A stretch of DNA of 64,000 nt from Closterium sp. Naga37s-1 (taxonomy: Eukaryota; Streptophyta; Zygnematophyceae; Desmidiales; Closteriaceae), in the NCBI GenBank assembly GCA_947471745.1, contig CANJKZ010000775.1, positions 379,501 to 443,500 on the forward strand. Direction: 5' to 3'. Positions 12,001-24,000 of the stretch are shown piece by piece. Within the stretch, counting starts at the first letter, position 1, and each line of letters starts with the position of its first letter. The notes beneath the pieces were generated by a model. It made no database searches and was not told the origin of the DNA. It worked only from the letters and a program-made list of their open reading frames with translations. The translations under genes were made by a program, and so were the position numbers.

Positions 12001-15000
12001 AGGTTTGAGGTGCAGGTTTGACGTCAGGTTTGAGGTACAGGTTTGAGGTGCAGGTTTGAGGTGCAGGTTTGAGGTGCAGGTTTGACATCAGGTTTGAGGT
12101 GCAGGTTTCACGTCAGGTTTGAGGTGCAGGTTTGACAACAGGTTTGAGGTGCAGGTTTGAGGTGCAGGTTTGAGGTGCAGGTTTGAGGTGCAGGTTTTAG
12201 GTGCAGGTTTGAGGTGCAGGTTTGACATCAGGTTTGAGGTGCAGGTTTGACGTCAGGTTTGAGGTGCAGGTCTGAGGTGCAGGTTTGAGGTGCAGGTTTG
12301 AGGTGCAGGTTTGAGGTGCAGGTTTGACGTCAGGTTTGAGGTGCAGGTCTGAGGTGCAGGTTTGAGGTGCAGGTTTGAGGTGCAGGTTTGAGGTGCAGGT
12401 TTGACAACAGGTTTGAGTGCAGGTTTGAGGTGCAGGTTTGAGGTGCAGGTTTGAGGTGCAGGTTTGAGGTGCAGGTTTGAGGTGCAGGTTTGAGGTGCAG
12501 GTTTGACGTCAGGTTTGAGGTACAGGTTTGAGGTGCAGGTTTGAGGTGCAGGTTTGAGGTGCAGGTTTGACATCAGGTTTGAGGTGCAGGTTTCACGTCA
12601 GGTTTGAGGTGCAGGTTTGACAACAGGTTTGAGGTGCAGGTTTGAGGTGCAGGTTTGAGGTGCAGGTTTTAGGTGCAGGTTTGAGGTGCAGGTTTGACAT
12701 CAGGTTTGAGGTGCAGGTTTGACGTCAGGTTTGAGGTGCAGGTCTGAGGTGCAGGTTTGACATCAGGTTTGAGGTGCAGGTTTGACAACAGGTTTGAGGT
12801 GCAGGTTTGAGGTGCAGGTTTGAGGTGCAGGTTTGAGGTGCAGGTTTGAGGTGCAGGTTTGACGTCAGGTTTGAGGCGCAGGTTTGAGGTGCAGGTTTGA
12901 GGTGCAGGTTTGAGGTGCAGGTTGGAGGTTGCATGTTTTAGGTTTGAGGTGCAGGTCTGAGGTGCAGGTTTGACATCAGGTTTGAGGTGCAGGTTTGACA
13001 ACAGGTTTGAGGTGCAGGTTTGAGGTGCAGGTTTGAGGTGCAGGTTTGAGGTGCAGGTTTGACGTCAGGTTTGAGGTGCAGGTTTGATGTCAGGTTTGAG
13101 GTGCAGGTTTGAGGTGCAGGTTTGACATCAGGTTTGAGGTGCAGGTTTGACAACAGGTTTGAGGTACAGGTTTGAGATGCAGGTTTGAGGTGCAGGTTTG
13201 AGGTGCAGGTTTGAGGTGCAGGTTTGAGGTGCAGGTTTGAGGTGCAGGTTTGAGGTGCAGGTTTGAGGTGCAGGTTTGAGGTGCAGGTTTGAGGTGCAGG
13301 TTTGAGGTGCAGGTTTGAGGTGCAGGTTTGAGGTGCAGGTTTGAGGTGCAGGTTTGACGTCAGGTTTGAGGTGCAGGTTTGAGGTGCAGGTTTGACATCA
13401 GGTTGAGGTGCAGGTTTGACGTTTGAGGTGAAGGTTTGAGGTGCAGGTTTGAGGTGCACGTTTGAGGTGCAGGTTTGAGGTGCACGTTTGAGGTGCAGGT
13501 TTGAGGTGCAGGTTTGAGGTGCAGGTTTGAGGTGCAGGTTTGACGTGCAGGTTTGACGTCAGGTTTGAGGTGCAGGTTTGACGTCAGGTTTGAGGTGCAG
13601 GTCTGAGGTGCAGGTTTGACATCAGGTTTGAGGTGCAGGTTTGAGGTGCAGGTTTGAGGTGCAGGTTTGACATCAGGTTTGAGGTGCAGGTTTGACGTCA
13701 GGTTTGAGGTGCAGGTTTGAGGTGCAGGTTTGACAACAGGTTTGAGGTGCAGGTTTGAGGTGCAGGTTTGAGGTGCAGGTTTGAGGTGCAGGTTTGAGGT
13801 GCAGGTTTTAGGTGCAGGTTTTGAGGTGCAGGTTTGACGTCAGGTTTGAGGTACAGGTTTGAGGTGCAGGTTTGAGGTGCAGGTTTGAGGTGCAGGTTTG
13901 ACATCAGGTTTGAGGTGCAGGTTTCACGTCAGGTTTGAGGTGCAGGTTTGACAACAGGTTTGAGGTGCAGGTTTGAGGTGCAGGTTTGAGGTGCAGGTTT
14001 GAGGTGCAGGTTTTAGGTGCAGGTTTGAGGTGCAGGTTTGACATCAGGTTTGAGGTGCAGGTTTTGACGTCAGGTTTGAGGTGCAGGTCTGAGGTGCAGG
14101 TTTGAGGTGCAGGTTTGAGGTGCAGGTTTGAGGTGCAGGTTTGACGTCAGGTTTGAGGTGCAGGTCTGAGGTGCAGGTTTGAGGTGCAGGTTTGAGGTGC
14201 AGGTTTGAGGTGCAGGTTTGACAACAGGTTTGAGGTGCAGGTTTGAGGTGCAGGTTTGAGGTGCAGGTTTGAGGTGCAGGTTTGAGGTGCAGGTTTGAGG
14301 TGCAGGTTTGACGTCAGGTTTGAGGTACAGGTTTGAGGTGCAGGTTTGAGGTGCAGGTTTGAGGTGCAGGTTTGACATCAGGTTTGAGGTGCAGGTTTCA
14401 CGTCAGGTTTGAGGTGCAGGTTTGACAACAGGTTTGAGGTGCAGGTTTGAGGTGCAGGTTTGAGGTGCAGGTTTTAGGTGCAGGTTTGAGGTGCAGGTTT
14501 GACATCAGGTTTGAGGTGCAGGTTTGACGTCAGGTTTGAGGTGCAGGTCTGAGGTGCAGGTTTGACATCAGGTTTGAGGTGCAGGTTTGACAACAGGTTT
14601 GAGGTGCAGGTTTGAGGTGCAGGTTTGAGGTGCAGGTTTGAGGTGCAGGTTTGAGGTGCAGGTTTGACGTCAGGTTTGAGGCGCAGGTTTGAGGTGCAGG
14701 TTTGAGGTGCAGGTTTGAGGTGCAGGTTTGAAGTTAGGTTTGAGGTGCAGGTCTGAGGTGCAGGTTTGACATCAGGTTTGAGGTGCAGGTTTGACAACAG
14801 GTTTGAGGTGCAGGTTTGAGGTGCAGGTTTGAGGTGCAGGTTTGAGGTGCAGGTTTGACGTCAGGTTTGAGGTGCAGGTTTGATGTCAGGTTTGAGGTGC
14901 AGGTTTGAGGTGCAGGTTTGACATCAGGTTTGAGGTGCAGGTTTGACAACAGGTTTGAGGTACAGGTTTGAGATGCAGGTTTGAGGTGCAGGTTTGAGGT

Positions 15001-18000
15001 GCAGGTTTGAGGTGCAGGTTTGAGGTGCAGGTTTGAGGTGCAGGTTTGAGGTGCAGGTTTGAGGTGCAGGTTTGAGGTGCAGGTTTGAGGTGCAGGTTTG
15101 AGGTGCAGGTTTGAGGTGCAGGTTTGAGGTGCAGGTTTGAGGTGCAGGTTTGACGTCAGGTTTGAGGTGCAGGTTTGAGGTGCAGGTTTGACATCAGGTT
15201 TGAGGTGCAGGTTTGACGTGGAGGTTTGAGGTGAAGGTTTGAGGTGCAGGTTTGAGGTGCACGTTTGAGGTGCAGGTTTGAGGTGCACGTTTGAGGTGCA
15301 GGTTTGAGGTGCAGGTTTGAGGTGCAGGTTTGAGGTGCAGGTTTGACGTGCAGGTTTGACGTCAGGTTTGAGGTGCAGGTTTGACGTCAGGTTTGAGGTG
15401 CAGGTCTGAGGTGCAGGTTTGACATCAGGTTTGAGGTGCAGGTTTGAGGTGCAGGTTTGAGGTGCAGGTTTGAGGTGCAGGTTTGACATCAGGTTTGAGG
15501 TGCAGGTTTGACATCAGGTTTGAGGTGCAGGTTTGACAACAGGTTTGAGGTGCAGGTTTGAGGTGCAGGTTTGAGGTGCAGGTTTGACGTCAGGTTTGAG
15601 GTGCAGGTTTGACGTCAGGTTTGAGGTGCAGGTTTGACGACAGGTTTGAGGTGCAGGTTTGAGGTGCAGGTTTGAGGTGCAGGTTTGAGGTGCAGGTTTG
15701 AGGTGCAGGTTTGACGTGCAGGTTTGACGTGCAGGTTTGACGTCAGGTTTGAGGTGCAGGTTTGACGTCAGGTTTGAGGTGCAGGTCTGAGGTGCAGGTT
15801 TGTCATCAGGTTTGAGGTGCAGGTTTGACAACAGGTTTGAGGTGCAGGTTTGAGGTGCAGGTTTGACATCAGGTTTGAGGTGCAGGTTTGAGGTGCAGGT
15901 TTGAGGTGCAGGTTTGAGGTGCAGGTTTGAGGTGCAGGTTTGAGGTGCAGGTTTGAGGTGCAGGTTTGAGGTGCAGGTTTGACGTCAGGTTTGAGGTGCA
16001 GGTTTGAGGTGCAGGTTTGACGTCAGGTTTGAGGTGCAGGTTTGAGGTGCAGGTTTGACATCAGGTTTGAGGTGCAGGTTTGAGGTGCAGGTTTGAGGTG
16101 CAGGTTTGACGTGCAGGTTTGACGTGCAGGTTTGACGTCAAGTTTGAGGTGCAGGTTTGACGTCAGGTTTGAGGTGCAGGTCTGAGGTGCAGGTTTGACA
16201 TCAGGTTTGAGGTGCAGGTTTGAGGTGCAGGTTTGAGGTGCAGGTTTGACATCAGGTTTGAGGTGCAGGTTTGAGGTGCAGGTTTGAGGTGCAGGTTTGA
16301 GGTGCAGGTTTGAGGTGCAGGTTTGAGGTGCACGTTTGAGGTGCAGGTTTGAGGTGCAGGTTGAGGTGCAGGTTTGACGTGCAGGTTTGACGTCAGGTTT
16401 GAGGTGCAGGTTTAACGTCAGGTTTGAGGTGCAGGTCTGAGGTGCAGGTTTGACATCAGGTTTGAGGTGCAGGTTTGACAACAGGTTTGAGGTGCAGGTT
16501 TGAGGTGCAGGTTTGACATCAGGTTTGAGGTGCAGGTTTGACGTCAGGTTTGAGGTGCAGGTTTGAGGTGCAGGTTTGACAACAGGTTTGAGGTGCAGGT
16601 TTGAGGTGCAGGTTTGAGGTGCAGGTTTGAGGTGCAGGTTTGACATCAGGTTTGAGGTGCAGGTTTGACGTCAGGTTTGAGGTGCAGGTTTGACGACAGG
16701 TTTGAGGTGCAGGTTTGAGGTGCAGGTTTGAGGTGCAGGTTTGACGTGCAGGTTTGACGTGCAGGTTTGACGTCAGGTTTGAGGTGCAGGTTTGACGTCA
16801 GGTTTGAGGTGCAGGTCTGAGGTGCAGGTTTGTCATCAGGTTTGAGGTGCAGGTTTGACAACAGGTTTGAGGTGCAGGTTTGACATCAGGTTTGGTGCAG
16901 GTTGAGGTGCAGGTTTGAGGTGCAGGTTTGAGGTGCAGGTTTGAGGTGCAGGTTTGAGGTGCAGGTTTGAGGTGCAGGTTTGACGTCAGGTTTGAGGTGA
17001 AGGTTTGAGGTGCAGGTTTGACGTCAGGTTTGAGGTGCAGGTTTGAGGTGCAGGTTTGACATCAGGTTTGAGGTGCAGGTTTGAGGTGCAGGTTTGAGGT
17101 GCAGGTTTGACGTGCAGGTTTGACGTGCAGGTTTGACGTCAAGTTTGAGGTGCAGGTTTGACGTCAGGTTTGAGGTGCAGGTCTGAGGTGCAGGTTTGAC
17201 ATCAGGTTTGAGGTGCAGGTTTGAGGTGCAGTTTTGAGGTGCAGGTTTGACATCAGGTTTGAGGTGCAGGTTTGAGGTGCAGGTTTGAGGTGCAGGTTTG
17301 AGGTGCAGGTTTGAGGTGCAGGTTTGAGGTGCACGTTTGAGGTGCAGGTTTGAGGTGCAGGTTTGAGGTGCAGGTTTGACGTGCAGGTTTGACGTCAGGT
17401 TTGAGGTGCAGGTTTGAGGTGCAGGTTTGACATCAGGTTTGAGGTGCAGGTTTGAGGTGCAGGTTTGACGTGCAGGTTTGAGGTGAAGGTTTGAGGTGCA
17501 GGTTTGAGGTGCACGTTTGAGGTGCAGGTTTGAGGTGCACGTTTGAGGTGCAGGTTTGAGGTGCAGGTTTGAGGTGCAGGTTTGAGGTGCAGGTTTGACG
17601 TGCAGGTTTGACGTCAGGTTTGAGGTGCAGGTTTGACGTCAGGTTTGAGGTGCAGGTCTGAGGTGCAGGTTTGACATCAGGTTTGAGGTGCAGGTTTGAC
17701 AACAGGTTTGAGGTGCAGGTTTGAGGTGCAGGTTTGAGGTGCAGGTTTGACATCAGGTTTGAGGTGCAGGTTTGACGTCAGGTTTGAGGTGCAGGTTTGA
17801 GGTGCAGGTTTGACAACAGGTTTGAGGTGCAGGTTTGAGGTGCAGGTTTGAGGTGCAGGTTTGAGGTGCAGGTTTGAGGTGCAGGTTTGACGTCAGGTTT
17901 GAGGTGCAGGTTTGACGTCAGGTTTGAGGTGCAGGTTTGACGACAGGTTTGAGGTGCAGGTTTGAGGTGCAGGTTTGAGGTGCAGGTTTGAGGTGCAGGT

Positions 18001-21000
18001 TTGAGGTGCAGGTTTGACGTGCAGGTTTGACGTGCAGGTTTGACGTCAGGTTTGAGGTGCAGGTTTGACGTCAGGTTTGAGGTGCAGGTCTGAGGTGCAG
18101 GTTTGTCATCAGGTTTGAGGTGCAGGTTTGACAACAGGTTTGAGGTGCAGGTTTGAGGTGCAGGTTTGACATCAGGTTTGAGGTGCAGGTTTGAGGTGCA
18201 GGTTTGAGGTGCAGGTTTGACGTGCAGGTTTGACGTGCAGGTTTGACGTCAAGTTTGAGGTGCAGGTTTGACGTCAGGTTTGAGGTGCAGGTCTGAGGTG
18301 CAGGTTTGACATCAGGTTTGAGGTGCAGGTTTGAGGTGCAGGTTTGAGGTGCAGGTTGACATCAGGTTTGAGGTGCAGGTTTGAGGTGCAGGTTTGAGGT
18401 GCAGGTTTGAGGTGCAGGTTTGAGGTGCAGGTTTGAGGTGCAGGTTTGAGGTGCACGTTTGAGGTGCAGGTTTGAGGTGCAGGTTTGAGGTGCAGGTTTG
18501 ACGTGCAGGTTTGACGTCAGGTTTGAGGTGCAGGTTTGAGGTGCAGGTTTGACATCAGGTTTGAGGTGCAGGTTTGAGGTGCAGGTTTGACGTGCAGGTT
18601 TGAGGTGAAGGTTTGAGGTGCAGGTTTGAGGTGCACGTTTGAGGTGCAGGTTTGAGGTGCACGTTTGAGGTGCAGGTTTGAGGTGCAGGTTTGAGGTGCA
18701 GGTTGAGGTGCAGGTTTGACGTGCAGGTTTGACGTCAGGTTTGAGGTGCAGGTTTGACGTCAGGTTTGAGGTGCAGGTCTGAGGTGCAGGTTTGACATCA
18801 GGTTTGAGGTGCAGGTTTGACAACAGGTTTGAGGTGCAGGTTTGAGGTGCAGGTTTGAGGTGCAGGTTTGACATCAGGTTTGAGGTGCAGGTTTGACGTC
18901 AGGTTTGAGGTGCAGGTTTGAGGTGCAGGTTTGACAACAGGTTTGAGGTGCAGGTTTGAGGTGCAGGTTTGAGGTGCAGGTTTGAGGTGCAGGTTTGACG
19001 TCAGGTTTGAGGTGCAGGTTTGACGTCAGGTTTGAGGTGCAGGTTTGACGACAGGTTTGAGGTGCAGGTTTGAGGTGCAGGTTTGAGGTGCAGGTTTGAG
19101 GTGCAGGTTTGAGGTGCAGGTTTGACGTGCAGGTTTGACGTGCAGGTTTGACGTCAGGTTTGAGGTGCAGGTTTGACGTCAGGTTTGAGGTGCAGGTCTG
19201 AGGTGCAGGTTTGTCATCAGGTTTGAGGTGCAGGTTTGACAACAGGTTTGAGGTGCAGGTTTGAGGTGCAGGTTTGACATCAGGTTTGAGGTGCAGGTTT
19301 GAGGTGCAGGTTTGAGGTGCAGGTTTGAGGTGCAGGTTTGAGGTGCAGGTTTGAGGTGCAGGTTTGAGGTGCAGGTTTGACGTCAGGTTTGAGGTGCAGG
19401 TTTGAGGTGCAGGTTTGACGTCAGGTTTGAGGTGCAGGTTTGAGGTGCAGGTTTGACATCAGGTTTGAGGTGCAGGTTTGAGGTGCAGGTTTGACGTGCA
19501 GGTTTGACGTGCAGGTTTGACATCAAGTTTGAGGTGCAGGTTTGACGTCAGGTTTGAGGTGCAGGTCTGAGGTGCAGGTTTGACATCAGGTTTGAGGTGC
19601 AGGTTTGAGGTGCAGGTTTGAGGTGCAGGTTTGACATCAGGTTTGAGGTGCAGGTTTGAGGTGCAGGTTTGAGGTGCAGGTTTGAGGTGCAGGTTTGAGG
19701 TGCAGGTTTGAGGTGCACGTTTGAGGTGCAGGTTTGAGGTGCAGGTTTGAGGTGCAGGTTTGACGTGCAGGTTTGACGTCAGGTTTGAGGTGCAGGTTTG
19801 ACGTCAGGTTTGAGGTGCAGGTCTGAGGTGCAGGTTTGACATCAGGTTTGAGGTGCAGGTTTGACAACAGGTTTGAGGTGCAGGTTTGACATCAAGTTTG
19901 AGGTGCAGGTTTGACGTCAGGTTTGAGGTGCAGGTTTGAGGTGCAGGTTTGACAACAGGTTTGAGGTGCAGGTTTGAGGTGCAGGTTTGAGGTGCAGGTT
20001 TGAGGTGCAGGTTTGAGGTGCAGGTTTGAGGTGCAGGTTTGAGGTGCAGGTTTGACGTCAGGTTTGAGGTGCAGGTTTGAGGTGCAGGTTTGAGGTGCAG
20101 GTTTGAGGTGCAGGTTTGAGGTGCAGGTTTGAGGTGCAGGTTTGACGTCAGGTTTGAGGTGCAGGTTTGACGTCAGGTTTGAGGTGCAGGTTTGAGGTGC
20201 AGGTTTGACATCAGGTTTGAGGTGCAGGTTTGAGGTGCAGGTTTGAGGTGCAGGTTTGAGGTGCAGGTTTTAGGTGCAGGTTTGAGGTGCAGGTTTGACA
20301 TCAGGTTTGAGGTGCAGGTTTGACGTCAGGTTTGAGGTGCAGGTCTGAGGTGCAGGTTTGACATCAGGTTTGAGGTGCAGGTTTCACGTCAGGTTTGAGG
20401 TGCAGGTTTGACAACAGGTTTGAGGTGCAGGTTTGAGGTGCAGGTTTGAGGTGCAGGTTTGAGGTGCAGGTTTTAGGTGCAGGTTTGAGGTGCAGGTTTG
20501 ACATCAGGTTTGAGGTGCAGGTTTGACGTCAGGTTTGAGGTGCAGGTCTGAGGTGCAGGTTTGACATCAGGTTTGAGGTGCAGGTTTGACAACAGGTTTG
20601 AGGTGCAGGTTTGAGGTGCAGGTTTGAGGTGCAGGTTTGAGGTGCAGGTTTGAGGTGCAGGTTTGACGTCAGGTTTGAGGCGCAGGTTTGAGTTGCAGGT
20701 TTGAGGTGCAGGTTTGAGGTGCAGGTTTGAAGTTAGGTTTGAGGTGCAGGTCTGAGGTGCAGGTTTGACATCAGGTTTGAGGTGCAGGTTTGACAACAGG
20801 TTTGAGGTGCAGGTTTGAGGTGCAGGTTTGAGGTGCAGGTTTGAGGTGCAGGTTTGACGTCAGGTTTGAGGTGCAGGTTTGATGTCAGGTTTGAGGTGCA
20901 GGTTTGAGGTGCAGGTTTGACATCAGGTTTGAGGTGCAGGTTTGACAACAGGTTTGAGGTACAGGTTTGAGATGCAGGTTTGAGGTGCAGGTTTGAGGTG

Positions 21001-24000
21001 CAGGTTTGAGGTGCAGGTTTGAGGTGCAGGTTTGAGGTGCAGGTTTGAGGTGCAGGTTTGAGGTGCAGGTTTGAGGTGCAGGTTTGAGGTGCAGGTTTGA
21101 GGTGCAGGTTTGAGGTGCAGGTTTGAGGTGCAGGTTTGAGGTGCAGGTTTGAGGTGCAGGTTTGAGGTGCAGGTTTGAGGTGCAGGTTTGACGTCAGGTT
21201 TGAGGTGCAGGTTTGAGGTGCAGGTTTGAGGTGCAGGTTTGAGGTGCAGGTTTGAGGTGCAGGTTTGAGGTGCAGGTTTGACGTCAGGTTTGAGGTGCAG
21301 GTTTGACGTCAGGTTTGAGGTGCAGGTTTGAGGTGCAGGTTTGACATCAGGTTTGAGGTGCAGGTTTGAGGTGCAGGTTTGAGGTGCAGGTTTGAGGTGC
21401 AGGTTTGAGGTGCAGGTTTGAGGTGCAGGTTTGACATCAGGTTTGAGGTGCAGGTTTGACGTGGAGGTTTGAGGTGAAGGTTTGAGGTGCAGGTTTGAGG
21501 TGCACGTTTGAGGTGCAGGTTTGAGGTGCACGTTTGAGGTGCAGGTTTGAGGTGCAGGTTTGAGGTGCAGGTTTGAGGTGCAGGTTTGACGTGCAGGTTT
21601 GACGTCAGGTTTGAGGTGCAGGTTTGACGTCAGGTTTGAGGTGCAGGTCTGAGGTGCAGGTTTGACATCAGGTTTGAGGTGCAGGTTTGAGGTGCAGGTT
21701 TGAGGTGCAGGTTTGAGGTGCAGGTTTGACATCAGGTTTGAGGTGCAGGTTTGACATCAGGTTTGAGGTGCAGGTTTGACAACAGGTTTGAGGTGCAGGT
21801 TTGAGGTGCAGGTTTGAGGTGCAGGTTTGACGTCAGGTTTGAGGTGCAGGTTTGACGTCAGGTTTGAGGTGCAGGTTTGACAACAGGTTTGAGGTGCAGG
21901 TTTTGAGGTGCAGGTTTGAGGTGCAGGTTTGAGGTGCAGGTTTGACGTGCAGGTTTGACGTGCAGGTTTGACGTCAGGTTTGAGGTGCAGGTTTGACGTC
22001 AGGTTTGAGGTGCAGGTCTGAGGTGCAGGTTTGTCATCAGGTTTGAGGTGCAGGTTTGACAACAGGTTTGAGGTGCAGGTTTGAGGTGCAGGTTTGACAT
22101 CAGGTTTGAGGTGCAGGTTTGAGGTGCAGGTTTGAGGTGCAGGTTTGAGGTGCAGGTTTGAGGTGCAGGTTTGAGGTGCAGGTTTGAGGTGCAGGTTTGA
22201 GGTGCAGGTTTGACGTCAGGTTTGAGGTGCAGGTTTGAGGTGCAGGTTTGACGTCAGGTTTGAGGTGCAGGTTTGAGGTGCAGGTTTGACATCAGGTTTG
22301 AGGTGCAGGTTTGAGGTGCAGGTTTGAGGTGCAGGTTTGACGTGCAGGTTTGACGTCAAGTTTGAGGTGCAGGTTTGACGTCAGGTTTGAGGTGCAGGTC
22401 TGAGGTGCAGGTTTGACATCAGGTTTGAGGTGCAGGTTTGAGGTGCAGGTTTGAGGTGCAGGTTTGACATCAGGTTTGAGGTGCAGGTTTGAGGTGCAGG
22501 TTTGAGGTGCAGGTTTGAGGTGCAGGTTTGAGGTGCAGGTTTGAGGTGCAGGTTTGAGGTGCAGGTTTGAGGTGCAGGTTTGACGTCAGGTTTGAGGCGC
22601 AGGTTTGAGTTGCAGGTTTGAGGTGCAGGTTTGAGGTGCAGGTTTGAAGTTAGGTTTGAGGTGCAGGTCTGAGGTGCAGGTTTGACATCAGGTTTGAGGT
22701 GCAGGTTTGACAACAGGTTTGAGGTGCAGGTTTGAGGTGCAGGTTTGAGGTGCAGGTTTGAGGTGCAGGTTTGACGTCAGGTTTGAGGTGCAGGTTTGAT
22801 GTCAGGTTTGAGGTGCAGGTTTGAGGTGCAGGTTTGACATCAGGTTTGAGGTGCAGGTTTGACAACAGGTTTGAGGTACAGGTTTGAGATGCAGGTTTGA
22901 GGTGCAGGTTGAGGTGCAGGTTTGAGGTGCAGGTTGAGGTGCAGGTTTGAGGTGCAGGTTTGAGGTGCAGGTTTGAGGTGCAGGTTTGAGGTGCAGGTTT
23001 GAGGTGCAGGTTGAGGTGCAGGTTTGAGGTGCAGGTTTGACGTCAGGTTTGAGGCGCAGGTTTGAGTTGCAGGTTTGAGGTGCAGGTTTGAGGTGCAGGT
23101 TTGAAGTTAGGTTTGAGGTGCAGGTCTGAGGTGCAGGTTTGACATCAGGTTTGAGGTGCAGGCTTGACAACAGGTTTGAGGTGCAGGTTTGAGGTGCAGG
23201 TTTGAGGTGCAGGTTTGAGGTGCAGGTTTGACGTCAGGTTTGAGGTGCAGGTTTGATGTCAGGTTTGAGGTGCAGGTTTGAGGTGCAGGTTTGACATCAG
23301 GTTTGAGGTGCAGGTTTGACAACAGGTTTGAGGTACAGGTTTGAGATGCAGGTTTGAGGTGCAGGTTTGAGGTGCAGGTTTGAGGTGCAGGTTTGAGGTG
23401 CAGGTTTGAGGTGCAGGTTTGAGGTGCAGGTTTGAGGTGCAGGTTTGAGGTGCAGGTTTGAGGTGCAGGTTTGAGGTGCAGGTTTGAGGTGCAGGTTTGA
23501 GGTGCAGGTTTGAGGTGCAGGTTTGAGGTGCAGGTTTGAGGTGCAGGTTTGAGGTGCAGGTTTGAGGTGCAGGTTTGAGGTGCAGGTTTGACGTCAGGTT
23601 TGAGGTGCAGGTTTGAGGTGCAGGTTTGAGGTGCAGGTTTGAGGTGCAGGTTTGAGGTGCAGGTTTGAGGTGCAGGTTTGACGTCAGGTTTGAGGTGCAG
23701 GTTTGACGTCAGGTTTGAGGTGCAGGTTTGAGGTGCAGGTTTGACATCAGGTTTGAGGTGCAGGTTTGAGGTGCAGGTTTGAGGTGCAGGTTTGAGGTGC
23801 AGGTTGAGGTGCAGGTTTGAGGTGCAGGTTTGACATCAGGTTTGAGGTGCAGGTTTGACGTGGAGGTTTGAGGTGAAGGTTTGAGGTGCAGGTTTTGAGG
23901 TGCACGTTTGAGGTGCAGGGTTTGAGGTGCAGGTTTGAGGTGCAGGTTTGAGGTGCAGGTTTGAGGTGCAGGTTTTTGACGTGCAGGTTTGACGTCAGGT